Assembly (NCBI GenBank): GCA_017051695.1
Contig: JAFIDK010000001.1
Location: 620,001 to 684,000, forward strand
Reading direction: 5' to 3'
From: Algoriphagus aestuarii
GTDB lineage: Bacteria > Bacteroidota > Bacteroidia > Cytophagales > Cyclobacteriaceae
Length of the DNA: 64,000 bases
Positions within the stretch are counted from its first letter, which is position 1. Each line of letters starts with the position of its first letter. The position numbers were made by a program, and so were the translations under genes. This document shows positions 27,878-37,401 of the stretch, one piece after another. The notes under the pieces are model-generated. The model saw nothing but the letters and a program-made list of their open reading frames with translations, ran no database searches and had not been told where the DNA came from.

Positions 27878-28945
27878 TTAGCTTTCCTGCACATGTTTTA
27901 GGTACAAGCGACGGAAATAAACAATCAGAAGTGTCAACAATCCCACAATGGCGCAACCCAAAACCATCCCTTTCACCAAGCGGATTTCAGAGCGATTGAG
28001 GGGAAGTCTCGGAGAATCGATGATCTGAATCAATGGCGAGTTATTGCGATGATTGACTTTGGCGATTTCGAGATTCTTGACGATTTCTTCATACACTGCA
28101 GCCGTAGCCTGAACATCAATCTGCCGTTTTTTGGCCTCAATGGTAGCTGTAGACAGCAAGGGGTTGGCATTTGGCACCCGGTCGGTAGCCGAGGCATATG
28201 CACCTATACTTTGATCCAAAATAGCCCGAACGCTATCCGCCTGAGTTTGAAGAATGCTGAGGTTTTCGCTGGTTTTCTTGGTTTTCGTCTCCTTGTAAAA
28301 CTCGTTGACATTTTCCACCAAGCGTTCGTTAAATACCTTGGCATAGAGCTGGTCTTTTGAGGAAACGGTGACCTGAATAATGCTGAGTTTTCGGTCTGGC
28401 TTACTTACGCTCAACTGGTAATCACGCACCAGTTTTGCCACCTCTTTGACTACAGAATCCTGGGCTATGGTAAAATTCTCTCTAGGAATGGAAAAATCCA
28501 TAGAAGGAATATCCACTTTGGAGGCCCATTTTTTATCAATTTCTTCGAAGGCTATAAACCGATCGATCAGCAGCTGATTTTCATCAAAAGGACTCAGCAA
28601 TGCCTCGTCCAGCATGCGATCAGATTTATAAAGCTCCATGATGTTATCGCCTTGAAACAAACCGCTTGTACTACCCAAAGAACCAAGATTCACACCGACC
28701 AGTGAGGCCAATCCTGACATTTGCCCGACTCCACCACCATCTCCTTCTTCCAGTACAAAGGAAGTATTCGCTTGATAAACGGGCTTTTTGAAAATAGAAA
28801 CCAGTGCTCCTAAAGCCATTCCGATGATCCCTGCCAAAATCAGGATTTTCCACTGGGAAAGAAAATAAGAGATCCATTCAGAAAAATTCTGGAATACCTC
28901 CTTAAATGTAAATTGATTTTCCGAAAAGTGCTTTCCTGCTGCCAT
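27878..28945 (-). CDS. Wzz/chain-length-determinant family inner-membrane protein
   Basis: 355 residues. TM1 is about 33-51 and TM2 about 322-342, enclosing a periplasmic region with a coiled-coil. The Wzz-domain start (WISYFLSQWKILILAG) and the pre-TM2 IIDSPRLPLNRSEI proline-rich motif are family hallmarks. There is no C-terminal BY-kinase domain, so it is Wzz-type rather than full Wzc. It governs polymer length and presumably contacts the Wza-like exporter, whose stop codon shares one base with its start. Confidence 0.9.
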   Translation of the reverse strand: MAAGKHFSENQFTFKEVFQNFSEWISYFLSQWKILILAGIIGMALGALVSIFKKPVYQANTSFVLEEGDGGGVGQMSGLASLVGVNLGSLGSTSGLFQGDNIMELYKSDRMLDEALLSPFDENQLLIDRFIAFEEIDKKWASKVDIPSMDFSIPRENFTIAQDSVVKEVAKLVRDYQLSVSKPDRKLSIIQVTVSSKDQLYAKVFNERLVENVNEFYKETKTKKTSENLSILQTQADSVRAILDQSIGAYASATDRVPNANPLLSTATIEAKKRQIDVQATAAVYEEIVKNLEIAKVNHRNNSPLIQIIDSPRLPLNRSEIRLVKGMVLGCAIVGLLTLLIVYFRRLYLKHVQES

Positions 28946-31533
28946 TACCAGTTGATTTGAGAAATAACCAGTCCTAAAGTTGCCAATCCGGTGGTAATGC
29001 CCACGATTTCTCCGAGACGAAGTGGTACACGCGGACCTTTGGTAGGCACGATTACCTCAGCTCCCGGTTCCACAGGAGGGTAGTTTCTGATTCCCAAAAA
29101 TCCTTTGGTGCGCTTGACAGCGCCATTGGCATAGACCACATAGGTCTGCTTGCGATTCGCTCTTCGTTCAAAACCTCCTGCACCATTGATATAATGTTTC
29201 AAGCCTCTATTCGATTCATGTCTCAAAGTAGTAGGATATACCACATCTCCTCGCATTCTGACGGTTTGGAGCAGCTTTGGCACAGAAAGAATGTCTCCTT
29301 CTTCCAGCAACAAATCATCTTCCGAACCCGGATTTTTGATAATTGCTTCCAGATCTATTGCCACCGCTTCGGTTTCTTTGATTTTCACGGCAAAGCCTGG
29401 CGTTTCCGATGCTATTTGATCCAGAGATTCCTTTTTGGACTGGGCCAGTTGGGTATCCACCGGAGAGTCTTTTTCTTTGGGAAGGTCCTTAAACAGTCTA
29501 TTCAGCAATTCTTCCTGAGCCTCAGAATTGTTTGGATCTTCCAGGAGTTTCATGCGTAATTCTTCCAGATTTCTCTGTCTTCTCAATTGCTCGGATTCAG
29601 TGTTGAAAAATTCTGTTCTACGGATCAAAGTAGCACCTTTGGAATAGGCAAACTGGTTTAAACCACCTGCCCGCTTTACCAAGTCAGAAATGCGTTCCTG
29701 GCTGGTTTGAATCGCAAAAATCCCCGGAGAATTGACTTGTCCTTCTACTGCGACGAGTTTCTGCATATTAAAATTAGCCCGCTTTCTGACAATCACCTGA
29801 TCGTAGGGCTGTAGTACTTTTCCATCCGGATTAAAGGAAAGGTCGGCATTGACCTGTGCCGGAATAATCTCCGAGAGGGTTCCCAAATCCGCATCTTCCA
29901 ATCTCCTGGCAATTTCTATGTCCTGTGTATTTGCAGATTCCTGAAGCCCTCCTGCCATGATGATCAGCTCCTCCACTTTCATGGTTTTGGAATATGGGTA
30001 AACTCCAGGTCTTTTTACTTCTCCCAGAATCTGCACATATTTCTCATTATTGATATCATAAATGCTGGCAATCCTGACTACATCTTCTCGTTGCAAAGGA
30101 ATATCAGGAGCCGTTCCGTCTACTATTGATTGAAGATCCACCTGAATCATTTCTGTACTCAGATCCTCTTTCGTTCTCAAAATACTGGCCTGTGATGTGT
30201 AGGCATCGCCTCTTAAGCCTTCCGCATTTTTCACTAGTTGGGATAGGGTCAGTCCTTCGGACAATGCAAATGTCCCTTCTCTGTAAACAGCTCCTTTGAT
30301 TTGAACTCGATTGGAATAGCGGTTCAAAATCCGCTGAACAGTGATTTCATCCCCTCCTTTAAGCAGGAAGAGATTGAACTGATTTTGGTAGACATCAGAA
30401 ACAGAACGCTGATTTCCGGTAATTCGGGAGATCTCCACACGATCTTTAAATGCTTCATCGGTAAACCCTCCGGCATACTGCAAGAGATCCTCAAATGTAT
30501 CTTCCGGAGCGATTTCAAAAGTCATAGCACGCTTTACTTCTCCATTGATTTTGGCTCTGGCCAAAAATGGGGAAACCAAAATCACATCCTGATCCTGCAG
30601 CTGCATTTCCAGGTCTGCCGTTCCTTTGATCAACAGCTCGTATACGTCTATCTCAGCAATTTGCTTGTTATTTCTTACCAGTTTAATGGCTCTCATTGTC
30701 CCGTTTGCATTGGGACCGCCGGCTGCATATAGCGCATTGAAAACCGTCGAAAAAGCGCTGAGCGTAAAAGTCCCAGGTAATCGGACCTCTCCGAGGATAT
30801 GGACTTTGATCGTTCGTACATTTCCGAGTGTCACTTTCAGAAAAGTAGTAGGATTACTTCCATTTAATCCGGTATAATATCTGGCCACTCTGTTTTTGAT
30901 GATACCAGTAGCTTCTTCGATGCTTTTGCCAGAAACCGATACAGGACCAATATTATCCAAAAGTACAAACCCATCAGGATTGACTGTAGCTTCATAATAT
31001 TGCTCGGATTGGCCATAGATATCCACATAAAGCATGTCTCCGGGACCGATGATATAACTGTCTGGAGTTGCTTGATTCAGACTCGGTTCAAAACTCAGTC
31101 TACGGTTTTTCTGATAAAAAAGGGAAGTACCAAAAATCTGGTTTTCTGTGGCTATCTCCTCCAAGCTTGACTGAGGCTGATAAATACCTTCCATGATCAG
31201 GTCAAAATCCACCTGTTTTCTAGGATCTCTTTTGGAAGCTTCTCCTGAGCGTTTTGTTCTGGATTGGCCCAGATCCAAGGTAGATATCCTGGCTTTTAAT
31301 TTAGAAACTTCCGCTGCCGGCATTCCCTGCATCTCGGCCATTCGCAAAAATTCCTCTATGGATAGTCCGGCTTCGGCTGAGCGATTCAATAATTCCTGAA
31401 TTTCAGTATCGCTCATTTGATCCACTTGGATTTTTGTCAAATCCGTTGTTTGCTGTGCAATGGCCTGTGGAACCGCCAATCCTAGAAAGGCTAATAAGGT
31501 AAAAAAGTACCAGAATTTTCTCTTTAAAATCAT
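28945..31533 (-). CDS. Wza-like SLBB polysaccharide export protein
   Basis: 862 residues. Signal peptide about 1-27. A helical region follows, then the Poly_export domain (YIIGPGDMLYVDIYG) and a series of SLBB domains with cores such as VHILGEVRLPGTF, VQIKGAVYREGTF, VQILGEVKRPGVYP, VAVEGQVNSPGIF and a final MRGDVVYPT. A hydrophobic C-terminus (ITTGLATLGLVISQINW) resembles the outer-membrane helix of Wza. Much longer than E. coli Wza, as is usual in Bacteroidota. It exports the polymer through the outer membrane. It is the first gene of the main operon after a candidate promoter at 31576-31602. Confidence 0.92.
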   Translation of the reverse strand: MILKRKFWYFFTLLAFLGLAVPQAIAQQTTDLTKIQVDQMSDTEIQELLNRSAEAGLSIEEFLRMAEMQGMPAAEVSKLKARISTLDLGQSRTKRSGEASKRDPRKQVDFDLIMEGIYQPQSSLEEIATENQIFGTSLFYQKNRRLSFEPSLNQATPDSYIIGPGDMLYVDIYGQSEQYYEATVNPDGFVLLDNIGPVSVSGKSIEEATGIIKNRVARYYTGLNGSNPTTFLKVTLGNVRTIKVHILGEVRLPGTFTLSAFSTVFNALYAAGGPNANGTMRAIKLVRNNKQIAEIDVYELLIKGTADLEMQLQDQDVILVSPFLARAKINGEVKRAMTFEIAPEDTFEDLLQYAGGFTDEAFKDRVEISRITGNQRSVSDVYQNQFNLFLLKGGDEITVQRILNRYSNRVQIKGAVYREGTFALSEGLTLSQLVKNAEGLRGDAYTSQASILRTKEDLSTEMIQVDLQSIVDGTAPDIPLQREDVVRIASIYDINNEKYVQILGEVKRPGVYPYSKTMKVEELIIMAGGLQESANTQDIEIARRLEDADLGTLSEIIPAQVNADLSFNPDGKVLQPYDQVIVRKRANFNMQKLVAVEGQVNSPGIFAIQTSQERISDLVKRAGGLNQFAYSKGATLIRRTEFFNTESEQLRRQRNLEELRMKLLEDPNNSEAQEELLNRLFKDLPKEKDSPVDTQLAQSKKESLDQIASETPGFAVKIKETEAVAIDLEAIIKNPGSEDDLLLEEGDILSVPKLLQTVRMRGDVVYPTTLRHESNRGLKHYINGAGGFERRANRKQTYVVYANGAVKRTKGFLGIRNYPPVEPGAEVIVPTKGPRVPLRLGEIVGITTGLATLGLVISQINW

Positions 31534-31575
31534 GTTATTGGCTTGGTAAACTGATCAACCCGGGTGTACGTCGAA

Positions 31576-31602
31576 CAAATATGGAAACTAAAAATCCATC
31601 AA
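31576..31602 (-). promoter_or_regulatory. Candidate promoter of the wza-wzz-wzx operon
   Basis: The minus strand shows TTG (31602-31600), 16 nt, then CATATTTG (31583-31576), one mismatch from TAnnTTTG, 42 nt before the wza-like ATG. A second perfect -7 box, TATATTTG, lies at 31624-31617 without a well-placed TTG. Confidence 0.35.
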
Positions 31603-31662
31603 TTTCTTATTTCTACCAAATATAGTTCCAAAAACCTGTTTTCACGAAACCTCAAAAAAGGT

Positions 31663-32667
31663 CTATTCCGTACAATTTTTACAGATTTCTATCTGGGATC
31701 TATCCAAAAGAAGCTGGTTTCTAAATACTTGATAAGAATTTGATTTCCAGATCTCCCAAAATGGCTGTTGGGATAATTCTCCCATCACATGTTTGGCATC
31801 TTTGTCAAAACAACAAGGCACCACTTTTCCGTCCCATGTCACCACAGCTCCCTGCCACATTCGCCAACACTTATTTTCCAACTTCTTTTTCAGTTTCCAT
31901 TTTCCATTCCCGGCAGGAACATACCTGGAATATCCCAACTCAGATGGAATCAAATCCGATCCATTTTCAAAATCATAAATCTGAGTTGTCTTCAATTGCA
32001 GTTCGTCGACTCTCATTTCTTTTGCCCATTGCTTCAAAGCTGGAAGTTGTTGTTCATTTTGTCCGGTGACCAAAAACTGAAGTACAATCCGAGGAAATAG
32101 GCTATTACTCTTCTCCCGCTCTGCAATCAACAATTTTATACCTTCCTGGACTTTCTCCAAATTCCCTCCGATCCGATATTGCTCATACACTTCCTGCGTA
32201 ATCCCATCCATGGATACGATCAATTGCTTCAGTCCAGAAGTCAAAATGGCTTTTACCTTATATTCATCGAGATAATGGGCATTGGTAGAAGTGGAAGTGA
32301 AAATCCTGTTTTGATCCGCAAAACGCACCATTTCCAGAAATCTTGGATTCAAAAAAGGCTCTCCCTGAAAATATAGATGGAGCCAACTGAGATGGGATTT
32401 GGTCTGCAAAATCACTTTTTCAAACAACTGCTCCTGGAGCATTCCTGTGGGACGGGAAAAAGAACGTAGCCCAGAAGGACATTCAGGACAGCGAAGATTG
32501 CAACTCGTGGTTGGCTCAATGGACAAAGTAGTTGCCTTTCCCCAAATCAGAGGTTTCTGAAACCATCTGGAAAGCTGGAAGGAAAGTTGTAGCAGCACAA
32601 AATTCCAAACTTTCTGTATAGTCAGGTACTTGATAAATGCCTTTGCCGTGATCCACTGGTTTTTCAC
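31663..32667 (-). CDS. Radical SAM/SPASM-domain protein of the polysaccharide locus
   Basis: 334 residues. The radical SAM cluster motif CX3CX2C is at Cys56, Cys60 and Cys63 (TSCNLRCPEC). A C-terminal SPASM-type region has CWRMWQGAVVTWDGKVVPCC and a final ICKNC, which would hold an auxiliary Fe-S cluster. Such enzymes modify peptides or sugars by radical chemistry, and in polysaccharide loci their substrate is usually unknown. It is 129 nt upstream of the wza-like gene on the same strand, so it may be a separate transcript. No precursor peptide gene was seen nearby. Confidence 0.87.
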   Translation of the reverse strand: MKNQWITAKAFIKYLTIQKVWNFVLLQLSFQLSRWFQKPLIWGKATTLSIEPTTSCNLRCPECPSGLRSFSRPTGMLQEQLFEKVILQTKSHLSWLHLYFQGEPFLNPRFLEMVRFADQNRIFTSTSTNAHYLDEYKVKAILTSGLKQLIVSMDGITQEVYEQYRIGGNLEKVQEGIKLLIAEREKSNSLFPRIVLQFLVTGQNEQQLPALKQWAKEMRVDELQLKTTQIYDFENGSDLIPSELGYSRYVPAGNGKWKLKKKLENKCWRMWQGAVVTWDGKVVPCCFDKDAKHVMGELSQQPFWEIWKSNSYQVFRNQLLLDRSQIEICKNCTE

Positions 32668-32746
32668 CCAAGCAAGTAAATCAAATGCTTTGGCGTGACA
32701 AAGCGGATTTCTTGATATTAATAAAATGTACTTCGCTTCGTTTAGT

Positions 32747-32754
32747 TACTTTTG
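32747..32754 (+). promoter_or_regulatory. Candidate -7 element of the gldB promoter
   Basis: The plus strand reads TACTTTTG, a perfect TAnnTTTG, ending 19 nt before the ATG at 32774. No TTG lies at the usual -33 spacing. Confidence 0.4.
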
Positions 32755-32773
32755 AATAGCAAAACTCCTACCC

Positions 32774-33775
32774 ATGAAGCTTTACAAACTTTCATTCTAC
32801 CTGATTATTCTTCTTTTTGCATTTTCCTGTCAAAAAAAATCCGAGGAATGCAGTCTAGATCAAGATATTTTAAATCAGAATCTGGACCTGAAAATCAATC
32901 GGTTGGAAGATGAGTTTTTCAATGCGGAAACGAAGGAGGACTTTGCCTACTTACTTGAGAAATATCCGGATTTTGCTGAAGGCTATCTCGGTCAAAGTTT
33001 ATATGCCACGACCGATTCCTTGATTTCTGAGCTTTTGGCTATCCACCAGGATTCTGCCATGAATGTACTCTATGACTCTGTGAAAGTGGAATTTCAGGAT
33101 ATTTCCGAAGTAGAAAAAGACCTGGAAAATGCTTTCAAATCCATCAAATTCTATTTTCCCGAGTTCCAGGTACCAAAAGTTTACACCTTTCTGAGCGGTT
33201 TTAATTCTGACCTGATTTTTACTGAAGATATGATTGTGATCGGATTGGATTATTATTTGCCACCTTCTCATTCTTTCCAGCCTGACCTACCTAGGTATAT
33301 GGCAGAACGGTACGATCGCTCCTATATTGTACCGATGATCGTCACGGCGATTTCCTCTCAGTTTAATGACATCAATCCCCAGGATAACACCATGCTGGCC
33401 GAAATGATCTATTATGGCAAAGCCTATCACTTCACCAAGGCTATTTTACCTTGCACCTCCGACCAGTACATCATTGGATATACGGAGGATGAAATCGCGG
33501 AATGCTACGCCAATGAAGAATATATCTGGGCCCATTTTGTAGAAAATGAGCTGTTATATGAAACAAATCCATTTGACATCACCAAGTACATTGGAGAGGC
33601 ACCTTTTACAGATGCGATCAGTACCAAGGCTCCAGGAAGATTGGGAAGATGGCTGGGATGGAATATTGTGGATGATTATCAGTTTAATCAAGATGTGAGT
33701 TTGCAGGAATTGATGTCAAATCCTGATGCGGAGCAGATTTTCAGGCAGTCAGGATATAGACCTCGTTCTCAGTAA
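32774..33775 (+). CDS. gldB: Gliding motility lipoprotein GldB
   Basis: 333 residues. The lipobox is FAFSC with Cys19. The body matches the GldB family: FPEFQVPKVYTFLSGFNSD, the VIGLDYYLPP segment and LAEMIYYGKAYHF, with the C-terminal APGRLGRWLGW. GldB is needed for gliding and for stability of the type IX secretion apparatus in Flavobacterium. Its exact job is unknown. It is the only plus-strand gene inside the polysaccharide region and its 3' end overlaps the convergent glycosyltransferase by 35 bases. Confidence 0.93.
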   Translation: MKLYKLSFYLIILLFAFSCQKKSEECSLDQDILNQNLDLKINRLEDEFFNAETKEDFAYLLEKYPDFAEGYLGQSLYATTDSLISELLAIHQDSAMNVLYDSVKVEFQDISEVEKDLENAFKSIKFYFPEFQVPKVYTFLSGFNSDLIFTEDMIVIGLDYYLPPSHSFQPDLPRYMAERYDRSYIVPMIVTAISSQFNDINPQDNTMLAEMIYYGKAYHFTKAILPCTSDQYIIGYTEDEIAECYANEEYIWAHFVENELLYETNPFDITKYIGEAPFTDAISTKAPGRLGRWLGWNIVDDYQFNQDVSLQELMSNPDAEQIFRQSGYRPRSQ

Positions 33776-34985
33776 TCGCAGGAAACTTTTGAGGGTCGAT
33801 GACCCGAAGTAATCTGGCAACTGCTTGCTCTTTGGCAAAATACTTCTCTGCCAATCTCCTGGAATTCACCTTCATTTGTCTCAATTTGTCCGGATGGGAT
33901 TCAAGCTCCTCCAATTTGGAAAAGCTTTCTTCCAGTTTGCCGGGAAGAAAAGGTAGTCCCAGTCCATTCTTTTTGGTCAACTGATACACCCAGCCTTTAT
34001 GATTGACCAATATCGCTTTACCGGCTGCCAAAGCATCAAAAAATTTATTAGGGCTATTGGTTTTCAAAACAGGTAAATGGGCAAAGGATATCCAGGCAAA
34101 ATCCGCTAAAGAAAGAATAGCATTGACATGATTTTTAGAGCCAAAAGGAATAAACTTCAGGTTTTGTAAACATTTTTCTTTCGCAAGTCTTTTCAGGTTT
34201 TCCTCTTCTTTCCCTTTTCCCATAATCAAAAACTGCCAATTTTTCCCTCTTTGCTGGGCCAATCGGGCTAATTCCAAAAGCTCATCTACTGCATTAACTT
34301 GTCCCAAAGCACCTGTGTAGGCAATGGTCAATTCATTTTCTAACTCAAGCTTTTTGAGAAGACGTTCATCTTTCTTTTGAGGAACAAATACCTGTGTATC
34401 CGAAAAATTAGGTATCAAATGAACCTCTGAATTTGGGCTTACCTGACGAAGGTGGTTTGCGATGCCGGGAGACAAGCCTACCAAACTCAAAGCATTTTGA
34501 TAGATTCTCTTTTCCAGCTTTTTCAGATATCGAATCACAAGGATGTTTTTGATTGCTCCCACTTCAATCGGAGCTTGTGGCCATAAATCCCGAACTTCAA
34601 AAATATAGGGTATGGCCAATTTCCTTTTTGCCCAAAGTCCGATCCATCCAGTAGTCAAGGGTGTGGATGTAATATATAATAAATCAGGTCTAGAAAGTTT
34701 CTGAAGCAGTTTTTTGGATTGAACGCTGAATTCGAAAAATGCTTTGATCCTTTTAAAAAAACCATATTTCTGATCGTAAGAGACCGGTAAATAATGAACC
34801 TTGATGCCATCAATCCAGCGAATGTCATATTGCTTTTGATTGCCACTGGTAATCATTTCCACTTCCATACCAGCATCGACCATTCCTTTGGCAAGATGGT
34901 AGGACCGGACGGCTCCACCTTCTGCGGGAGTTTGGAAATACTGATGTATGTAAATGATCCTCATAGCTTTTTTAAATCCATCCAC
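33741..34985 (-). CDS. WbuB-like GT4 glycosyltransferase
   Basis: 414 residues. The N-terminal RIIYIHQYFQTPAEGG-VRSYHLA is typical of WbuB/WcaI-like GT4 enzymes, and IAYTGALGQVNAVDELLE opens the donor domain. The usual EX7E motif is altered (FAHLPVLKTNSPNKFFDALAAGK), as in other WbuB-type proteins. Predicted to add a sugar to the lipid-linked repeat unit. It overlaps the end of the asparagine synthase gene by 25 bases and is convergent with gldB. Confidence 0.88.
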   Translation of the reverse strand: MDGFKKAMRIIYIHQYFQTPAEGGAVRSYHLAKGMVDAGMEVEMITSGNQKQYDIRWIDGIKVHYLPVSYDQKYGFFKRIKAFFEFSVQSKKLLQKLSRPDLLYITSTPLTTGWIGLWAKRKLAIPYIFEVRDLWPQAPIEVGAIKNILVIRYLKKLEKRIYQNALSLVGLSPGIANHLRQVSPNSEVHLIPNFSDTQVFVPQKKDERLLKKLELENELTIAYTGALGQVNAVDELLELARLAQQRGKNWQFLIMGKGKEEENLKRLAKEKCLQNLKFIPFGSKNHVNAILSLADFAWISFAHLPVLKTNSPNKFFDALAAGKAILVNHKGWVYQLTKKNGLGLPFLPGKLEESFSKLEELESHPDKLRQMKVNSRRLAEKYFAKEQAVARLLRVIDPQKFPAITENEVYILTA

Positions 34986-36736
34986 TCTGCCAAAAAGAAG
35001 AGGTTGTAAAGCATCAAATAATGTGTCCGATAGTTGGATTCAGGGTTTTTGAGTAGTTGCCTTATTGTTTTTGGCAATGAATTGCCCATCGAATTTTCAA
35101 ATTCCCTGAGTTTTCCATAAACCCGGTTCGAGAACTCTCCCTTTTCGGAAAACCACTCCAATAAAGGTAAGCCAAATCCAAACTTTTTCCTCTTTGTCAC
35201 CTCCTGAAGCCCCGCTTCCATCAGAATTTCTTTGATCCAGAGCTTGCCTTTCAAAAGATTTTCATCTTGGATCTCTCTCCAAAATGCAAGCATATTACTG
35301 GACAGATATGGTGATCGACCTTCGATGCTATTGGCCATCAATGCCTGATCATGGATTTTTAAGACATCCTGAACCAAATAAACCTGTCGATCAAAATCCA
35401 GCGCTTTTTTATAGGGCTTTAATTTAGGATGAAAAATCCGCTCGTAGTCAGATGCAAGATCCTCACTTACTGGAGCCAAAGCCGTAAAATTCAAAAATGT
35501 TTTTTCAGGATTAGGCTCTACAGAATCAAAAAACTTTTTGATACTGGGACCAAATGGCATTTTTTGGCAAAAAGGCTTTAAATCCAAAATCAGCCTTTGA
35601 TTTTCCAGATAGGAAGAAAAAGCAGCATGCCTTTTATATCCACCCCACAATTCATCGGCTCCAGCACCTGAAATCAATACTTTGACCTCTTTTTTAGCTT
35701 CTTTTCCAATCAACCAAGTCAAAAATCCTGCAGAGTCCCCTATTGGAAAATCCACTGAATGCAGGTAAGCTTCCCAATTGTCCCAAAAAACCTGTTGATT
35801 TACAGAAATCAAGCGATGTGCCGCCGGAACTTTCTTGACTAATTCCTTTGCTGCAGCCGCATCGGCATATTTCTTTTGATATTTTTTCTCAACCTCAATG
35901 GTATACGCAGGGAGCGAAATCCCCGAATTTTCATACCAGGTTTTGTACAAAAGACTACTGTCCATTCCCCCACTCAGCATCATTCCCACCGGCACATCCG
36001 CATGAAACTGGGTAGTGACAGCGTCCTTCAATAAAGCTTTGAATTCCTCTTTTTCGAATTTCTGAATTTTCGTTTTTTGAGGCTGAATATTATCCCATCT
36101 AAATGTGGAATGTTGTAAAATCAAACTGTATCGGGATGGCTTCCATTCCTTGATGCCTTTAAAAAAAGTTTTTCCTAAGAGGGGAGCCCGAAGGAAACAA
36201 TAATTTTCAAGTTGTGATTTGTCAAACTTCGCCTGAGTCAAATTGGCTATCCCTCTAGCCTCAGAAGAAATGACCAACCGGTCTTGGTTTTGGGAATAAT
36301 AAAGTGGTTTTTCTCCGCTTGGGTCTCTTGCCACCAAGATGGAATTATCCTTGAGATCGATATAGATCAAAGCAAACATTCCCTCTAGCTTTTCCAGACC
36401 TTTGGCACCAAATAGCCGGATCCAATGGATCAAAACTTCTGTATCACATTCAGTAATAAAGTCAACCCCCATTTTCTTGAGGAGGTTTCTTAGGGATTTG
36501 TAATTATAGATTTCACCGTTCCAGATCAACATAGACTTGCCATCTTCCGACCAAAATGGCTGGTCAGCTTCAGGTCCTGTGTGTAGAATCTTAAGTCGGT
36601 TGACTCCGACCCATAATCTTGGCCATGGACTCATGGCAGCTTCCTGGTCTGGACCTCTAAATTGACTTTGGGACATCAGAGAATGCACAGCTTCTTTGTT
36701 TGCGCTTTTCCCCCAAATAAGATGGATTCCACACAT
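34961..36736 (-). CDS. asnB: Glutamine-hydrolysing asparagine synthase-like amidotransferase
   Basis: 591 residues. The class II glutamine amidotransferase domain starts with the Cys2 nucleophile (MCGIHLIWG) and includes RGPD and NGEIYNY. The synthetase domain has the PP-loop LSGGMDSS (about 253-260) and SGAGADELWGGY. The reaction is amide transfer from glutamine with ATP. In polysaccharide loci such paralogues may amidate uronic acids rather than make asparagine, so the substrate is open. It follows nth by 2 nt and overlaps the glycosyltransferase gene at 33741. Confidence 0.88.
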   Translation of the reverse strand: MCGIHLIWGKSANKEAVHSLMSQSQFRGPDQEAAMSPWPRLWVGVNRLKILHTGPEADQPFWSEDGKSMLIWNGEIYNYKSLRNLLKKMGVDFITECDTEVLIHWIRLFGAKGLEKLEGMFALIYIDLKDNSILVARDPSGEKPLYYSQNQDRLVISSEARGIANLTQAKFDKSQLENYCFLRAPLLGKTFFKGIKEWKPSRYSLILQHSTFRWDNIQPQKTKIQKFEKEEFKALLKDAVTTQFHADVPVGMMLSGGMDSSLLYKTWYENSGISLPAYTIEVEKKYQKKYADAAAAKELVKKVPAAHRLISVNQQVFWDNWEAYLHSVDFPIGDSAGFLTWLIGKEAKKEVKVLISGAGADELWGGYKRHAAFSSYLENQRLILDLKPFCQKMPFGPSIKKFFDSVEPNPEKTFLNFTALAPVSEDLASDYERIFHPKLKPYKKALDFDRQVYLVQDVLKIHDQALMANSIEGRSPYLSSNMLAFWREIQDENLLKGKLWIKEILMEAGLQEVTKRKKFGFGLPLLEWFSEKGEFSNRVYGKLREFENSMGNSLPKTIRQLLKNPESNYRTHYLMLYNLFFLAEWMDLKKL

Positions 36737-36738
36737 AC

Positions 36739-37401
36739 CTATTCAGCTGAAGTAACTTTGCCAAAATTCCTCTCAAAATAGCGGCAAAAATGGGTGATGG
36801 AGCATTCCTCACATTTTGGTTTTCTGGCCAAGCAGGTATAGCGACCATGTAAAATCAACCAATGATGCGCGACATGCACATATTCTTTCGGAATATGTCG
36901 GATGAGTTGTTTCTCTACTTCCAAGGGAGTTTTTGCTGTCTGAGAGACGAGCCCCAAACGTTTTGAAACGCGAAAAACATGGGTATCTACGGCCATATTA
37001 GGCTGATTCCAGACTACTGAAGTAATGACATTTGCTGTTTTCCGGCCTACTCCAGGAAGTTTCACCAAATCCGCGACTGTTTCTGGAACTTCTCCTCCAA
37101 AATCCTCCATCAGCATCCTGCCAAGTCCTAAGAGGTGTTTGGTTTTGTTATTTGGGTAGGAAACAGATTTGATATAAGGAAAAAGCTCATCGAAATTTGA
37201 AGCTGCCAAATATTCCGGTCCCGGAAAGTGCTTAAAAAGCGCAGGTGTCACCAAATTGATTCGCTTGTCGGTGCATTGGGCAGACAAAACCACTGCTACG
37301 AGCAACTGAAATGGATTTTCATACTGAAGCTCTGTTTCCGCCACAGGCATGTTTTCAGAGAAGTGATTAATGAAAGCTTCGTATCGTTCTTTTTTCAGCA
37401 T
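36739..37401 (-). CDS. nth: Endonuclease III
   Basis: 220 residues. It excises oxidised pyrimidines and nicks abasic DNA. The helix-hairpin-helix LPGVGRKTAN carries the catalytic Lys121, Asp139 sits in VDTHV, and the [4Fe-4S] cluster ligands are Cys190, Cys197, Cys200 and Cys206 with C-X6-C-X2-C-X5-C spacing. All match E. coli Nth with an offset of one to three residues. It precedes asnB by 2 nt, apparently in one transcript, which is probably incidental to polysaccharide synthesis. Confidence 0.97.
   Translation of the reverse strand: MLKKERYEAFINHFSENMPVAETELQYENPFQLLVAVVLSAQCTDKRINLVTPALFKHFPGPEYLAASNFDELFPYIKSVSYPNNKTKHLLGLGRMLMEDFGGEVPETVADLVKLPGVGRKTANVITSVVWNQPNMAVDTHVFRVSKRLGLVSQTAKTPLEVEKQLIRHIPKEYVHVAHHWLILHGRYTCLARKPKCEECSITHFCRYFERNFGKVTSAE

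Noticed and set aside
30301-30732. Long plus-strand open frame opposite the wza-like gene
   Set aside because: Low-complexity, cysteine- and isoleucine-rich product with no domain, directly antisense to a well-supported SLBB protein.
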